54,568 nt of DNA from Aminicenans sp964648465 (lineage in GTDB: Bacteria > Acidobacteriota > Aminicenantia > Aminicenantales > Aminicenantaceae): positions 1-54,568 of the forward strand of contig CAZYMU010000018.1 in the NCBI GenBank assembly GCA_964648465.1. Direction: 5' to 3'. The notes under the pieces were generated by a model, which was not told where the DNA came from, made no database searches, and saw nothing but the letters and a program-made list of their open reading frames with translations. Positions 1 through 8,536 of this stretch are shown piece by piece. The first letter of the stretch is position 1. Every line of letters starts with the position of its first letter. Made by a program: the position numbers and the translations under genes.

Positions 1-55
1 TCATGCGCTGTGCCTTGCATCTGCAGCAAGCTTGACTCGTGAATAATCCAGGTTA
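1..55. mobile_element. Possible insertion-sequence terminus
   Basis: No gene is visible in the first 89 nt. Positions 40-55 read TGAATAATCCAGGTTA, and a near-identical copy (15 of 16) lies at 49396-49411 between hslV and the lolA-like gene. Read on the minus strand, the block begins AACCTGGATTATTCA, which resembles the terminal inverted repeats of some insertion sequences (IS1380-like by memory). The element body, if any, would lie left of the window. No transposase is visible here, so this is weak evidence. Confidence 0.25.
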
Positions 56-89
56 GATAAAGAATAAAAAATAATCAGTCAAAAAGCAA

Positions 90-797
90 CTAAAATGATA
101 TCCCGACGAAATTAAGCATCCTGTCTTCCAAACTATCATCGCGACGGTATGAAAGCAGGTATTTTTCACAATGAGTACAGAGATCTATAGAAAAAATATT
201 TTTCTTTTTCACACCTTGCTCAATCATCTGAGAGTAATTTGCTTCCTTTAAGTCCATAAGATATTTTCCGTTACCCCCAGGGCTATTTAAAAAAAACTTA
301 GTAGAAAGACCCTCATTCTCAAATTTTTTGAGGACATCCTCGCCAACTTCATAACATTCTCGCCCAATACACGGCCCCATAGCTGCAAGAATGGAGGATG
401 CAGTACTACCATACCAGACTTCCATTTTTTGAATCACTTTCTTCAATATTCTTTTGCACGTACTCTTCCATCCGCAGTGAACCGATGCAATGACTTTATT
501 TAATTCATCAACAATAAAAACAGGAAGGCAATCTGCAGTTTTTATAAGGAGAAAAATCCCTGGACATTTTGTCAGCATGGCGTCACCTTCTAACTTTTTG
601 TCGGGGAATTTTTCAATAACTTGAATAATATCTGAATGAATTTGTGTAAGGGATAGAAACTTGAAATTTCTTAATTCAGTTTTCTCTTTAAAATGCTCTT
701 CCTCTAAATATTTTGTCCCGAATCCGTGAATAATGAAAGAAATTCTTTCAAAACGAGGAACAACTAAAAATTCTTTTTTATGAGTCAAAATCTTCAA
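90..797 (-). CDS. pgeF: PgeF/YfiH-family polyphenol oxidase-like protein (peptidoglycan editing factor)
   Basis: A 235-residue protein of the YfiH/PgeF (formerly DUF152, multicopper-like) family. In other bacteria this family removes mis-incorporated residues from peptidoglycan precursors or shows purine nucleoside activity. Visible family motifs are TQIHSD, KTADCLP, SVHCGWKST and GPCIG, which supply the His/Cys metal ligands, so it looks intact and full length. The start is TTG at 797: an in-frame TAA lies 18 nt upstream and there is no early ATG. It lies 26 nt downstream of the AGCS symporter gene on the same strand and may be cotranscribed with it. The family call is firm; the in vivo substrate is inferred from relatives. 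Confidence 0.88.
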   Translation of the reverse strand: MKILTHKKEFLVVPRFERISFIIHGFGTKYLEEEHFKEKTELRNFKFLSLTQIHSDIIQVIEKFPDKKLEGDAMLTKCPGIFLLIKTADCLPVFIVDELNKVIASVHCGWKSTCKRILKKVIQKMEVWYGSTASSILAAMGPCIGRECYEVGEDVLKKFENEGLSTKFFLNSPGGNGKYLMDLKEANYSQMIEQGVKKKNIFSIDLCTHCEKYLLSYRRDDSLEDRMLNFVGISF

Positions 798-823
798 TTC
801 TTTGGTATTTCGTTAAAAAAAGA

Positions 824-2578
824 CTAGTCCCGAAAGTAAACCGTATCTTTTTTGCGTTTCTTTTTATAAAAATAATCTTTTGTAACTTTACCAAGCAAAC
901 CAGATAAAATGAGCAGGGATACCAGATTGGGAAAAGCCATAAAAGCATTAGCTATATCTCCAGTAAGCCATACTATATTCAGATGGACTCCCTGAAGTAT
1001 AGACCCAACAAAAAGCAGTACGAGAAAAACTATTCTAAACGAATGAACGATTTTTACCCCGAAAATATATTCCAGACATTTTTCTCCGTAGTAACACCAG
1101 GCAAGAAGCGTTGAATAACCAAAAAGAAGAGAGGATATTGCAATTATATATCCGCCAAATGGAAGGACTGAATCAAAAGCAGCAGCAGTAAGTGCAGTAG
1201 ACGTAAGGCCGTCTGATACGCCAAAAGCTGCGGTTTGAAGGTATACTCCGGTAATAACAATACTCAAAGTTGTCAGCGTATTGACGATAATAGTATCAAT
1301 AAATGTCCCAGTCATGGCAATAAGCCCATTTCTTGGTGGATCAGAAGATTTTGAGGCAGATTGGGCAATAGCAGCTGAGCCCAATCCGGATTCATTAGAG
1401 AGAAGTCCCCGCCGCACACCTACTGAAATCGCCTGCTTTATGGATGTACCTACCATTGCTCCGCCAACAGCTTTTATCGAAAATGCGGACTTAAATATAA
1501 CGGCAAAGGCTGCCGGTAAATTTGCAATGTTGGCAAGTATGACAATTATTGCTCCTCCGAAATAAAAGAATATCATTATCGGAACAAGGCGCTCAGACAC
1601 GCCCCCAATCCTCTTGATTCCTCCCATAATGACTGCACCAACAAATGTCGTGATAATAAGCCCAGTAAGCCAGAAAGGGATATTAAACTGAACATTAAAT
1701 GCCAAGGCCATGGAATTGGATTGAGCCATATTTCCTGTGCCAAATAGACAGGCAAAGGTTCCACAGATAGCAAAAAATATCCCCATGAATTTAGCTATTT
1801 TCTCATTCTTTATTCCGTACCGGGCATAATACATGGGTCCACCTGACATTTCCCCTCTTTCGTTCTTTATCCTGAATTTAACCCCAAAGAATCCTTCGGC
1901 ATATTTGGTAGCCATACCGAGAAAACCGGCTATCCACATCCAGACTGGAGCCCCAGGGCCTCCAGTCGCGATGGCTGTGGCTACTCCCGCAATATTTCCG
2001 TTTCCAACGGTAGCTGCCAGGGCCGTCATCAAGGCGGCATATGGAGAAATGTCTCCTTCTTCTTTCCCTGATTTATCTTTACGCATGGCACCGCGTAAAA
2101 CCATTTTAATGGAAAGTATAAGCCGCCTCACCTGTATTAATCTGCAGACAAAGGTGAGTACAATCCCTGTACCCAGAAGCAGGAAGACCATTACAGGAAA
2201 CCAGATAGCATCATCTGCTTCCCGTAAAATAACAAGACTTTTATCCAGAATAGAAAGGGAGATCGGCAAGTCAACATTCAGAATCTCATCTTTTTCCTTG
2301 ATTTCAATTTCCTTCTCAAACGGAGTCAGACCGTAAAGGTCCAATTTAATGATATACTCGCCAGGTTCAATTTCCCTAAAAAAATAATTTCCCTCAGAAT
2401 CAATAGTAGCTTTGGTGTATTTTTCTTCCCCGCGAGTTTTGATCAAAACTGCCCCTTTTGTGAAGGGTTTTTCTTTGGGCAGGGCAAATACTTTTCCTTT
2501 GATATCAGCGGCATTCAAATTTGAAAGAGAGAATAATACAGTCAGTATAAAGAGAATAGCTATTGTTTTTTTCTTCAT
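824..2578 (-). CDS. AGCS-family alanine/glycine:cation symporter with an N-terminal periplasmic beta domain
   Basis: A 584-residue protein in two parts. Residues 1-23 form a signal peptide ending at NAA. Residues about 24-115 look like a carboxypeptidase-regulatory/transthyretin-type beta-sandwich, with the hallmark DSEGNYFFREIEPGEYIIK. From about residue 120 it is a sodium:alanine symporter (AGCS/DagA) with multiple membrane helices and the motifs ATVGNGNIAGVATAI, MWIAGFLGMATKYAE, GGPMYY and SNESGLGSAAIA. Ordinary family members are about 450-500 residues, start near the first helix and lack the beta domain. It would import alanine or glycine with sodium. The fusion is seen directly; the ligand and role of the added domain are unknown. 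Confidence 0.9.
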   Translation of the reverse strand: MKKKTIAILFILTVLFSLSNLNAADIKGKVFALPKEKPFTKGAVLIKTRGEEKYTKATIDSEGNYFFREIEPGEYIIKLDLYGLTPFEKEIEIKEKDEILNVDLPISLSILDKSLVILREADDAIWFPVMVFLLLGTGIVLTFVCRLIQVRRLILSIKMVLRGAMRKDKSGKEEGDISPYAALMTALAATVGNGNIAGVATAIATGGPGAPVWMWIAGFLGMATKYAEGFFGVKFRIKNERGEMSGGPMYYARYGIKNEKIAKFMGIFFAICGTFACLFGTGNMAQSNSMALAFNVQFNIPFWLTGLIITTFVGAVIMGGIKRIGGVSERLVPIMIFFYFGGAIIVILANIANLPAAFAVIFKSAFSIKAVGGAMVGTSIKQAISVGVRRGLLSNESGLGSAAIAQSASKSSDPPRNGLIAMTGTFIDTIIVNTLTTLSIVITGVYLQTAAFGVSDGLTSTALTAAAFDSVLPFGGYIIAISSLLFGYSTLLAWCYYGEKCLEYIFGVKIVHSFRIVFLVLLFVGSILQGVHLNIVWLTGDIANAFMAFPNLVSLLILSGLLGKVTKDYFYKKKRKKDTVYFRD

Positions 2579-2876
2579 GTTTTTTTTAATCCTTCGATGT
2601 TTTTTAAACAGAAAAAATAAAAGTTATAAATCACTTCCTGGGTGCGCATATCTTGAATCCTCTAGAAACGAAGTCAAAAAAGTCCATTTTGTTCCCTATC
2701 TATTACCATAAACATACTTCATCGTAAAGACTTAAATTGCCAATAAAAAACATGTTGAAAGGTAAACATTACTGGCATAAGGGATTAGACAAAAAATAAA
2801 TATAGATCGATAAGTAAGAACCTTAACCACAATAAGATAGAAATAGATAATTAATAGGAGAAAAATGTGTCAATTA
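2579..2876. other. Intergenic region without a supported gene
   Basis: This 298-nt AT-rich gap lies between an unknown gene and the AGCS symporter gene, both on the minus strand. No tRNA, convincing ORF or strong hairpin is visible. On the minus strand a TTGACT occurs upstream of the symporter, but the matching -10 (AAGATA/AGATAT) is poor. An AAGGA 12 nt before the ATG may be a weak ribosome-binding site. Confidence 0.4.
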
Positions 2877-3338
2877 CTATTTTGGTTTAGGAATATCTTC
2901 AAAATTGAAACAGCGGTAGTGTTCGATTATATCATCAATAATATCATCTTTTTTCAACTTCAAAATATCTAAAGTACTCCTTTTTCCCATAAATTGTTCT
3001 TCTTTTTCCTTCATTTGGCTTTTTTTATTTTTCTTTCCTCTTGTCTGGAGCTTCAAATTTAGTTTCAGGGAATCTTTTGGAAGGTGAATAATATATTGGA
3101 AACTATCAATTCCCGATTTTGGAAAATTAATCATGAATGTAATCGATTCTTTTTTTGACCTGCTGTATTTCGACTTCATACCGTATACTCTAAGTTCTTC
3201 AGCCAAAGCCTCAAAAGCAGGCTCCACAATAAATTCACAAAATTGATCAAAGTTATCCATAGTTTCTTCTTTGCTATTTTCTATAATTCTTAACTCATCG
3301 AAAAATCTCGCTAGATTTGCTTTCCAATCTTTTTCCAT
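2877..3338 (-). CDS. Conserved-looking hypothetical protein
   Basis: A 153-residue soluble protein with no signal peptide or membrane helix; I do not recognise its family. The N-terminal half looks helical (KDWKANLARFFDEL, then an acidic stretch). The middle has alternating beta-type segments (ITFMINFPKSG, FQYIIHLP, LKLNLKLQTRG), followed by a Lys/Glu-rich linker and a helical C-terminus ending in PKPK. The composition matches its neighbours and the reading frame is clean, so it is probably a real gene. The chosen ATG follows a weak AGGAA. It stands alone, with about 100 nt to the glycerate kinase gene upstream and 298 nt downstream. No function can be assigned. Confidence 0.6.
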   Translation of the reverse strand: MEKDWKANLARFFDELRIIENSKEETMDNFDQFCEFIVEPAFEALAEELRVYGMKSKYSRSKKESITFMINFPKSGIDSFQYIIHLPKDSLKLNLKLQTRGKKNKKSQMKEKEEQFMGKRSTLDILKLKKDDIIDDIIEHYRCFNFEDIPKPK

Positions 3339-3435
3339 TTCCTGCCTCTAATTTTCAATTGCTCCATATCTTATCACATTTGTTTCAATGATTCTATTTA
3401 CTGGAACTTTCAATTTTTTGCGACGCAACCCACTC

Positions 3436-4785
3436 CTAGGTTACCGCAGATAATTTATCAATAATAAATAACCTAAAGTCCATGACATTCGTATGAGTAG
3501 GGCCTGTAATAATCAAACCGCCGACTTTCTTAAAAAAATTGTAAGAATCATTATCCCTTAAATAAGCAACAGGATCCAATGACAAATTCCTTGCTTTTTC
3601 CATTGTTAATGGCCCTGCCCAAGCACCTGCAGCATCGGTCGGACCATCTATTCCATCAGTCCCAATGCTTAAAATCAGGAAATTTTCTAATCCTGCTTTT
3701 TCTTTGTCAATCTCAATAATAGAAGCCAGAACAAATTCTTGATTTCGGCCTCCCTTGCCTCCCATTTTTACCGAAACTGTTAGTTCCCCTCCAGACAAAA
3801 GGCATAATGGAAAAGGATAAGTTTTGCCTGATCGAAGAATATTATTTAGAAGTGAAATATAATTCCTGGCTACCTCACTCGCTTCCCCATGATCAGACGA
3901 AGTCAGGACAAAAGATGTAAACCCAAGATTTTCAGCTTCTTTCTGAGCAGTTTTAAGAGCATTGCTGTTATCACCAATGATAAAATTTCCAACCCGTTTG
4001 AAAACAGGATCATCTTTTTTTGGGGTTTCTTCAATCTGCCCCATTATTCCCATTTCAATAACATCCTTTACAGAGGATGGCATAAAATCCCAAATGCCGT
4101 GTTTTTTTAAAATATTTAATGCATCTTTGTAGGAAGAGGAATCCCAGCATGTAGGCCCTGAGGCAATAGTTTCTAAATCATTATGGATAACATCAGATAT
4201 AACAAGGCTGATGACTTCAGCAGGAAAAGACGCCCTCGCCAGCCAGCCCCCCTTTATCCGGGAAAGATGCTTCCTGACAGTATTGAGCTCTTTAATATCT
4301 ATTCCTGCTCTAAGCAGCTTGTTGGTAACGAGTCTCTTTTCCTCAAGTGAAATCCCACATGCTGGAAGAGTGACCTGAGCCGAGCCTCCTCCTGATACAA
4401 GAAAAAACAGGAGATCTCTCTCCCCCATTCTTTTAGCTAAACCAAGGATGTTTTGAGCAGCCCTAAAGCTTGCCTCCTCCGGCAGTGGGTGAGAAGCAGG
4501 AATACATGTTATGTTTTTCTGCGTTATCCTGTCCTGTGGAGAACAGATGATAATTCCCTCTTTGACCCTATCACGTAAAATTTCCAGGATGCTTTTTGCC
4601 ATAAACGGTGCAGCTTTTCCAATAGAAACTAAATAGATGTTTTCGAAAGAATCCAAGTCATATTTTTTATCCTGAACAATCAGTTTATTATCATGGATGG
4701 ATATTGATTTTTTTATTAGGTTTTCAGGCTCTACTTCAGCAATAGCAGCTTTATATATTCTTTCTGCTTTACTTAATATATCCAT
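3436..4785 (-). CDS. Glycerate 2-kinase (GckA/MOFRL type)
   Basis: A 449-residue protein of the DUF4147/MOFRL glycerate kinase family, the usual length for GckA/TtuD enzymes, which phosphorylate D-glycerate to 2-phosphoglycerate with ATP. The N-terminal domain carries LVSIGKAA, SHPLPEE, FLVSGGGSAQ and SRIKGGWLA. The C-terminal MOFRL domain carries LSGGELTV, GKGGRNQEF, GTDGIDGPTDAAGAW and the closing GPTHTNVMD. All typical glycine-rich loops are present. It feeds glycerate, for example from serine breakdown, into lower glycolysis. The gene is divergent from the NSS symporter gene across about 160 nt, so that spacer should hold both promoters, though I could not pick a convincing pair. The call is firm. 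Confidence 0.92.
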   Translation of the reverse strand: MDILSKAERIYKAAIAEVEPENLIKKSISIHDNKLIVQDKKYDLDSFENIYLVSIGKAAPFMAKSILEILRDRVKEGIIICSPQDRITQKNITCIPASHPLPEEASFRAAQNILGLAKRMGERDLLFFLVSGGGSAQVTLPACGISLEEKRLVTNKLLRAGIDIKELNTVRKHLSRIKGGWLARASFPAEVISLVISDVIHNDLETIASGPTCWDSSSYKDALNILKKHGIWDFMPSSVKDVIEMGIMGQIEETPKKDDPVFKRVGNFIIGDNSNALKTAQKEAENLGFTSFVLTSSDHGEASEVARNYISLLNNILRSGKTYPFPLCLLSGGELTVSVKMGGKGGRNQEFVLASIIEIDKEKAGLENFLILSIGTDGIDGPTDAAGAWAGPLTMEKARNLSLDPVAYLRDNDSYNFFKKVGGLIITGPTHTNVMDFRLFIIDKLSAVT

Positions 4786-4932
4786 TTTTGTTGTGTATCA
4801 AAAATCCTACTGGCATTCACTATATACTGAAATTTACCAAAACTCAAAAACCATTTTCTACTGTTTCTTCTTTACCTGTATCAACGGTTTATGATAATAA
4901 TATTGAAAACTAAGAGTATTCTTGTAACACTT

Positions 4933-4938
4933 AAGGAG
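4933..4938 (+). promoter_or_regulatory. Ribosome-binding site that decides the NSS start
   Basis: AAGGAG here sits 7 nt before the ATG at 4946 but only 1 nt before the ATG at 4940. The second ATG is therefore the likelier start. Confidence 0.6.
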
Positions 4939-4945
4939 CATGAAT

Positions 4946-6337
4946 ATGGACAGTCAGGAATTGAACCAACGGGGAAATTGGGGCTCTAAAATTGCTTTTA
5001 TCTTTGCTGCATCTGGTTCAGCTATTGGCCTTGGAAACCTCTGGCGATTTCCTATGATGGTAGGATTAAAAGGAGGTGCAATATTTGTCCTGACCTACAT
5101 TCTTTCAGTCATATTCATAGGATTCACAGTAATGCTGGCCGAACTCACTATAGGACGGCATGCCAAAAAAAATCCTGTTGGAGCTTTTAATTTCATTAAG
5201 CCAGGAAGCCCATGGAAATTAGTCGGTTATATGGGAGTAATAACCGGTGTTTTTATCCTTTCTTATTACGCTGTGGTCGCCGGGTGGGCAGCAGGATATT
5301 TATATAAAACTACTATCGGTACTTTTAGAAGATTAGGCACATTCAGTGGTGACGAAGCATGGCGGGTTTCTGACATCATTTTTAAAAATTTTTCAGCAAA
5401 TCCTTTAGAAGTTCTTATCTGCCTGTTTATTGTCATCTCACTTACAACATTCATCGTTTCCAAAGGAGTTAAAGGCGGAATCGAAAGATGGTCAAAGATT
5501 CTTATGCCTGCCCTCTTTTTCCTTATCATCATTCTTGCAGTCAGAGCATTAACTCTTCCCGGCGCCGAAATAGGTCTATCTTTCTACCTAAAACCTAAGT
5601 TCTCAGAATTCAACGCCGATGTCATTTTCTTTGCAGTTGGGCAGGCCTTTTTTTCCCTGAGCCTTGGAATGGGAACCATGATGACATACGGAAGCTATCT
5701 CCCCAAGAAAGATAACCTTGTTAGCTCTGCAGGATGGGTTTGTTTCTCAGACATCCTTGTTGCTCTTCTGGCCGGGATCATAATCTTCCCTACCCTGTTT
5801 ACAACACCGGGAATAAGCCCCGACAAATTTCAAGCCGAAACAGGCCTTATGTTTCAAGTTTTGCCGATTGTCATTTCAAAAATGCCAGGCGGAAACATTT
5901 TCGGCATACTCTTCTTCATACTTCTGTTGATAGCTGCCTTAACATCCACAATTTCCCTCCTGGAAGTTCCGACAGCCTATTTGATCGATGAAAAAAACTG
6001 GAAAAGAGGCAAAGCTGCTGTTGTGATTGGCCTTAGCTCATTTTTGCTTGCTATTCCTTCTGCTCTCTCTCATGAAGCTGTCAAAATTTTCACAAAGCTA
6101 AAAATCATGGCCAATATGGACCTTATATTTGGAAATATTATGCTGGCCATCGGAGCCCTTTTTATCAGTATATTTTTATCTTATTCCTGGAAAGTGAGAA
6201 ATGCTCTCAAAGAAATCGAATCCGGAAACCAACGCTTTCCGCTTAAACCTTTCTGGCTAATAAATATAAAATTTCTTGCGCCAATAGTAATATTTATTAT
6301 CCTTATCTTTATTATTATAAAAACAATTACTGGCTAA
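4946..6337 (+). CDS. Sodium:neurotransmitter symporter (NSS/SNF) family amino-acid transporter
   Basis: A 463-residue polytopic membrane protein of the LeuT/MhsT (SLC6-like) family. The first helix carries GSAIGLGNLWRFP, the signature that forms the sodium and substrate sites in LeuT. Further hydrophobic helices include GVFILSYYAVVAGW and QAFFSLSLGMGTMMTYGSYL (helix 6-7 region). The length fits bacterial NSS proteins with 11-12 helices. It probably takes up an amino acid with sodium; specificity cannot be read from the sequence. It is followed after 34 nt by a UPF0104 membrane protein and could be the first gene of the plus-strand run reaching the deacetylase. Confidence 0.93.
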   Translation: MDSQELNQRGNWGSKIAFIFAASGSAIGLGNLWRFPMMVGLKGGAIFVLTYILSVIFIGFTVMLAELTIGRHAKKNPVGAFNFIKPGSPWKLVGYMGVITGVFILSYYAVVAGWAAGYLYKTTIGTFRRLGTFSGDEAWRVSDIIFKNFSANPLEVLICLFIVISLTTFIVSKGVKGGIERWSKILMPALFFLIIILAVRALTLPGAEIGLSFYLKPKFSEFNADVIFFAVGQAFFSLSLGMGTMMTYGSYLPKKDNLVSSAGWVCFSDILVALLAGIIIFPTLFTTPGISPDKFQAETGLMFQVLPIVISKMPGGNIFGILFFILLLIAALTSTISLLEVPTAYLIDEKNWKRGKAAVVIGLSSFLLAIPSALSHEAVKIFTKLKIMANMDLIFGNIMLAIGALFISIFLSYSWKVRNALKEIESGNQRFPLKPFWLINIKFLAPIVIFIILIFIIIKTITG

Positions 6338-6371
6338 TGAGCCCATTTTGATAATAAAATATACTGCGTAA

Positions 6372-7316
6372 ATGCCAAAAAGAAAATATGGACTGACATT
6401 CGTTCTTAAATTTGTCTTCAGTTTTAGTGTAATAGCACTCATCCTTATATTCAAGACATCGATTAAAGACATTATTAACACTCTAAAAGAACTCAACCTG
6501 TTCCTGCTTGTCCTGTCATTTTCCCTTCACGCTATAGGTCTTTTCATCAGCGCAGTCCGATGGCAAATTCTTATCCATGCACAGGATGACTCTGTTCCTC
6601 TAGGTTTTCTGGTAAAATCTTATCTTGTAGGCTCTTTTTTTAATCTTTTTCTTCCAACAAGGATTGGAGGGGATATTGTTCGCATCTGGGATGGATCTCG
6701 TTATTCCAAATCTCTTTTAAAATCTTCAGCAACTATTCTTGTAGAACGTTTTTCCGGCATCCTGGTGCTTTTTGCTTTTGCTTTTACAGCATCCATTCTC
6801 CGTATTGACATGGCAAAAAAAATCCCCGTGATCTGGATTTCTCTTGTCCTGGGATTTCTAGGGCTATGCCTTATTGCAACCTTCTTTACCCCCATCGCAG
6901 GCCGACTTCTCGGCAAAATCCCCAATAAGGGAATTCTAAAAAAGGTCTTACAGATAATATCTGATTTCCGTCAAACAATTCTTTTTTATAAAAAGAAAAA
7001 AATGGCTTTATTTAAAGTCTTAATATGGGCTTTTCTCCTTCAAGTAAATGTTGTCATCCACTATTTTTTAATAGGAAAAGCACTTCATCTTAATATAGAC
7101 TTGCTTGACTATTTTATATTTATTCCTATTGTCCACTTTATCCTGCTCATCCCCATCACAATCAATGGACTGGGACTTAGAGAAGGCTCTTACATCGAGA
7201 TTTTCACATTCTACGGGATTCTTCCAGAAGCTGCTTTTTGTTTCTCCATAATTGACCTGGGTTTTATGCTGATTATAGGAATAATAGGTGGGATTATTTA
7301 CGTCCTTAGAAAATAA
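6372..7316 (+). CDS. UPF0104 / lysylphosphatidylglycerol synthase transmembrane-region (flippase-like) protein
   Basis: A 314-residue integral membrane protein with about eight hydrophobic segments. It matches the UPF0104/LPG_synthase_TM family, the membrane domain of MprF without the catalytic domain. Diagnostic stretches are LSFSLHAIGLFISAVRW near the start, GSFFNLFLPTRIGGD, and the late PITINGLGLREGSYIEIF. Stand-alone members are often annotated as flippase-like and sit near glycan or lipid genes. The N-terminus is basic (MPKRKYG). It lies 34 nt after the NSS gene and 26 nt before envC, so it may belong to the envelope gene run. Its lipid substrate is unknown; the family call is strong. 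Confidence 0.88.
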   Translation: MPKRKYGLTFVLKFVFSFSVIALILIFKTSIKDIINTLKELNLFLLVLSFSLHAIGLFISAVRWQILIHAQDDSVPLGFLVKSYLVGSFFNLFLPTRIGGDIVRIWDGSRYSKSLLKSSATILVERFSGILVLFAFAFTASILRIDMAKKIPVIWISLVLGFLGLCLIATFFTPIAGRLLGKIPNKGILKKVLQIISDFRQTILFYKKKKMALFKVLIWAFLLQVNVVIHYFLIGKALHLNIDLLDYFIFIPIVHFILLIPITINGLGLREGSYIEIFTFYGILPEAAFCFSIIDLGFMLIIGIIGGIIYVLRK

Positions 7317-7342
7317 TGGGATAAATATTATACTCGATTCTT

Positions 7343-8515
7343 ATGCAAAAAGGACAGTTTTTTAAAACCATGGGCGGATGCTTATTTGCAGCTCTCATTG
7401 TTTCAGTCTTTTTGTACAGTACTCCTTTCCAGCAAGACATCTCCGAATATGAAAAACGCCTGACAAAAATCGCCCAAGATATAGAAAATCTAAAGGCAAG
7501 GATCAGACAAGAAGAGAAGAAAAAAAAATCCGTCCTTTCCAAATTGGATAGGATAGGATTCGAGAAAAAACTGATAAGAAACGAAATCTCTATGTGCAAT
7601 CTCCAGATTAAAAGGGCCAACACCGAATTAATATCTACAGGAAAAAGGATTACTCAATTAGAAACAAAACTTGACAGAGAAAAAGAATCAGTCGCAAAGA
7701 TTCTAGTCACACTTTACAAGTTTGGCAAGCTTAACTATTTCGGATTCATCTTTCAGGCTAAAAATGTTGGGTCTCTTCTCTCCGAGAATAAACACCTCAC
7801 AATTTTAGCTCACTACCAAGAAAGAATTATCTCCTCTTACATAAACACATTAACTGAATTGGAAACATCCAAAGAAGAACTGGAATCAAAGAAAAAAGAA
7901 ATCAACCAATCTATCCAAAATGCTCAGCAGAAAAGAAAAGAACTCAATGATCAAGAAAAAAAGAATAAAACTCTCATAAGAGAAATAAACCAGAACCAAA
8001 AGACCCATTTGAAGGCTCTAGAAGAATTGAAAGACAGAGCTGAGCAGTTACAGCTTCTTGTAAGAAAATTACTTCAAAATCAAATCTCCCTCCCCGCTCA
8101 TTTTAGCCCGCTCTATGAGAAAAAGGGAAAGCTTTCATGGCCGATCACAGGAAAAACCGTCACGTTATTCGGCCTAAAACGTCATCCTAGATTCAACACA
8201 ATCACTATGAACAATGGTATAGAAATAAGCCCTCAAAAAAACATAACCGTTAGATCAATCCATCCTGGAACCGTTGTTTATGCTGACTACTTCCAGGGTT
8301 ATGGTAATCTGATTATAATTGACCACGGGATGGCATATTATTCCTTGTACGGCCACTGCTCAGATCTTTTTGTAAAAAAGGGAGACATGGTCGAGGAAAA
8401 GCAGCCTATTGCCATGGTGGGGGATATAAGCTCTCTCAAGGGAATCACGCTTTACTTTGAAATTCGCTTCAAGACAAAACCTCTTAATCCCTTGCAATGG
8501 TTGAAAAGAAGATGA
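7343..8515 (+). CDS. envC: EnvC-like murein hydrolase activator with a degenerate M23 (LytM) domain
   Basis: A 390-residue secreted or anchored protein. An N-terminal hydrophobic segment (about residues 10-28) is followed by a long coiled coil (about residues 33-250, rich in Lys/Glu heptads) and a C-terminal LytM/M23 domain (about 265-388). The domain fold markers remain (SIHPGTVVYAD, GYGNLIIIDHG, YYSLYGHC), but the zinc ligands are gone. HxxxD is NNGIE at residues 290-294, and the HxH before FEI is TLY at 369-371. E. coli EnvC and NlpD are similarly inactive and work by activating amidases at the division site. The order envC / S41 / divergent deacetylase is a recognised bacterial arrangement. 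An amidase partner is not in this window. Confidence 0.9.
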   Translation: MQKGQFFKTMGGCLFAALIVSVFLYSTPFQQDISEYEKRLTKIAQDIENLKARIRQEEKKKKSVLSKLDRIGFEKKLIRNEISMCNLQIKRANTELISTGKRITQLETKLDREKESVAKILVTLYKFGKLNYFGFIFQAKNVGSLLSENKHLTILAHYQERIISSYINTLTELETSKEELESKKKEINQSIQNAQQKRKELNDQEKKNKTLIREINQNQKTHLKALEELKDRAEQLQLLVRKLLQNQISLPAHFSPLYEKKGKLSWPITGKTVTLFGLKRHPRFNTITMNNGIEISPQKNITVRSIHPGTVVYADYFQGYGNLIIIDHGMAYYSLYGHCSDLFVKKGDMVEEKQPIAMVGDISSLKGITLYFEIRFKTKPLNPLQWLKRR

Positions 8516-8536
8516 TAAAATTATTCATCCAAGAAA

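Noticed and set aside
1833..2336. 167-codon open frame opposite the AGCS gene
   Set aside because: Antisense to conserved transporter helices; no supporting signal.
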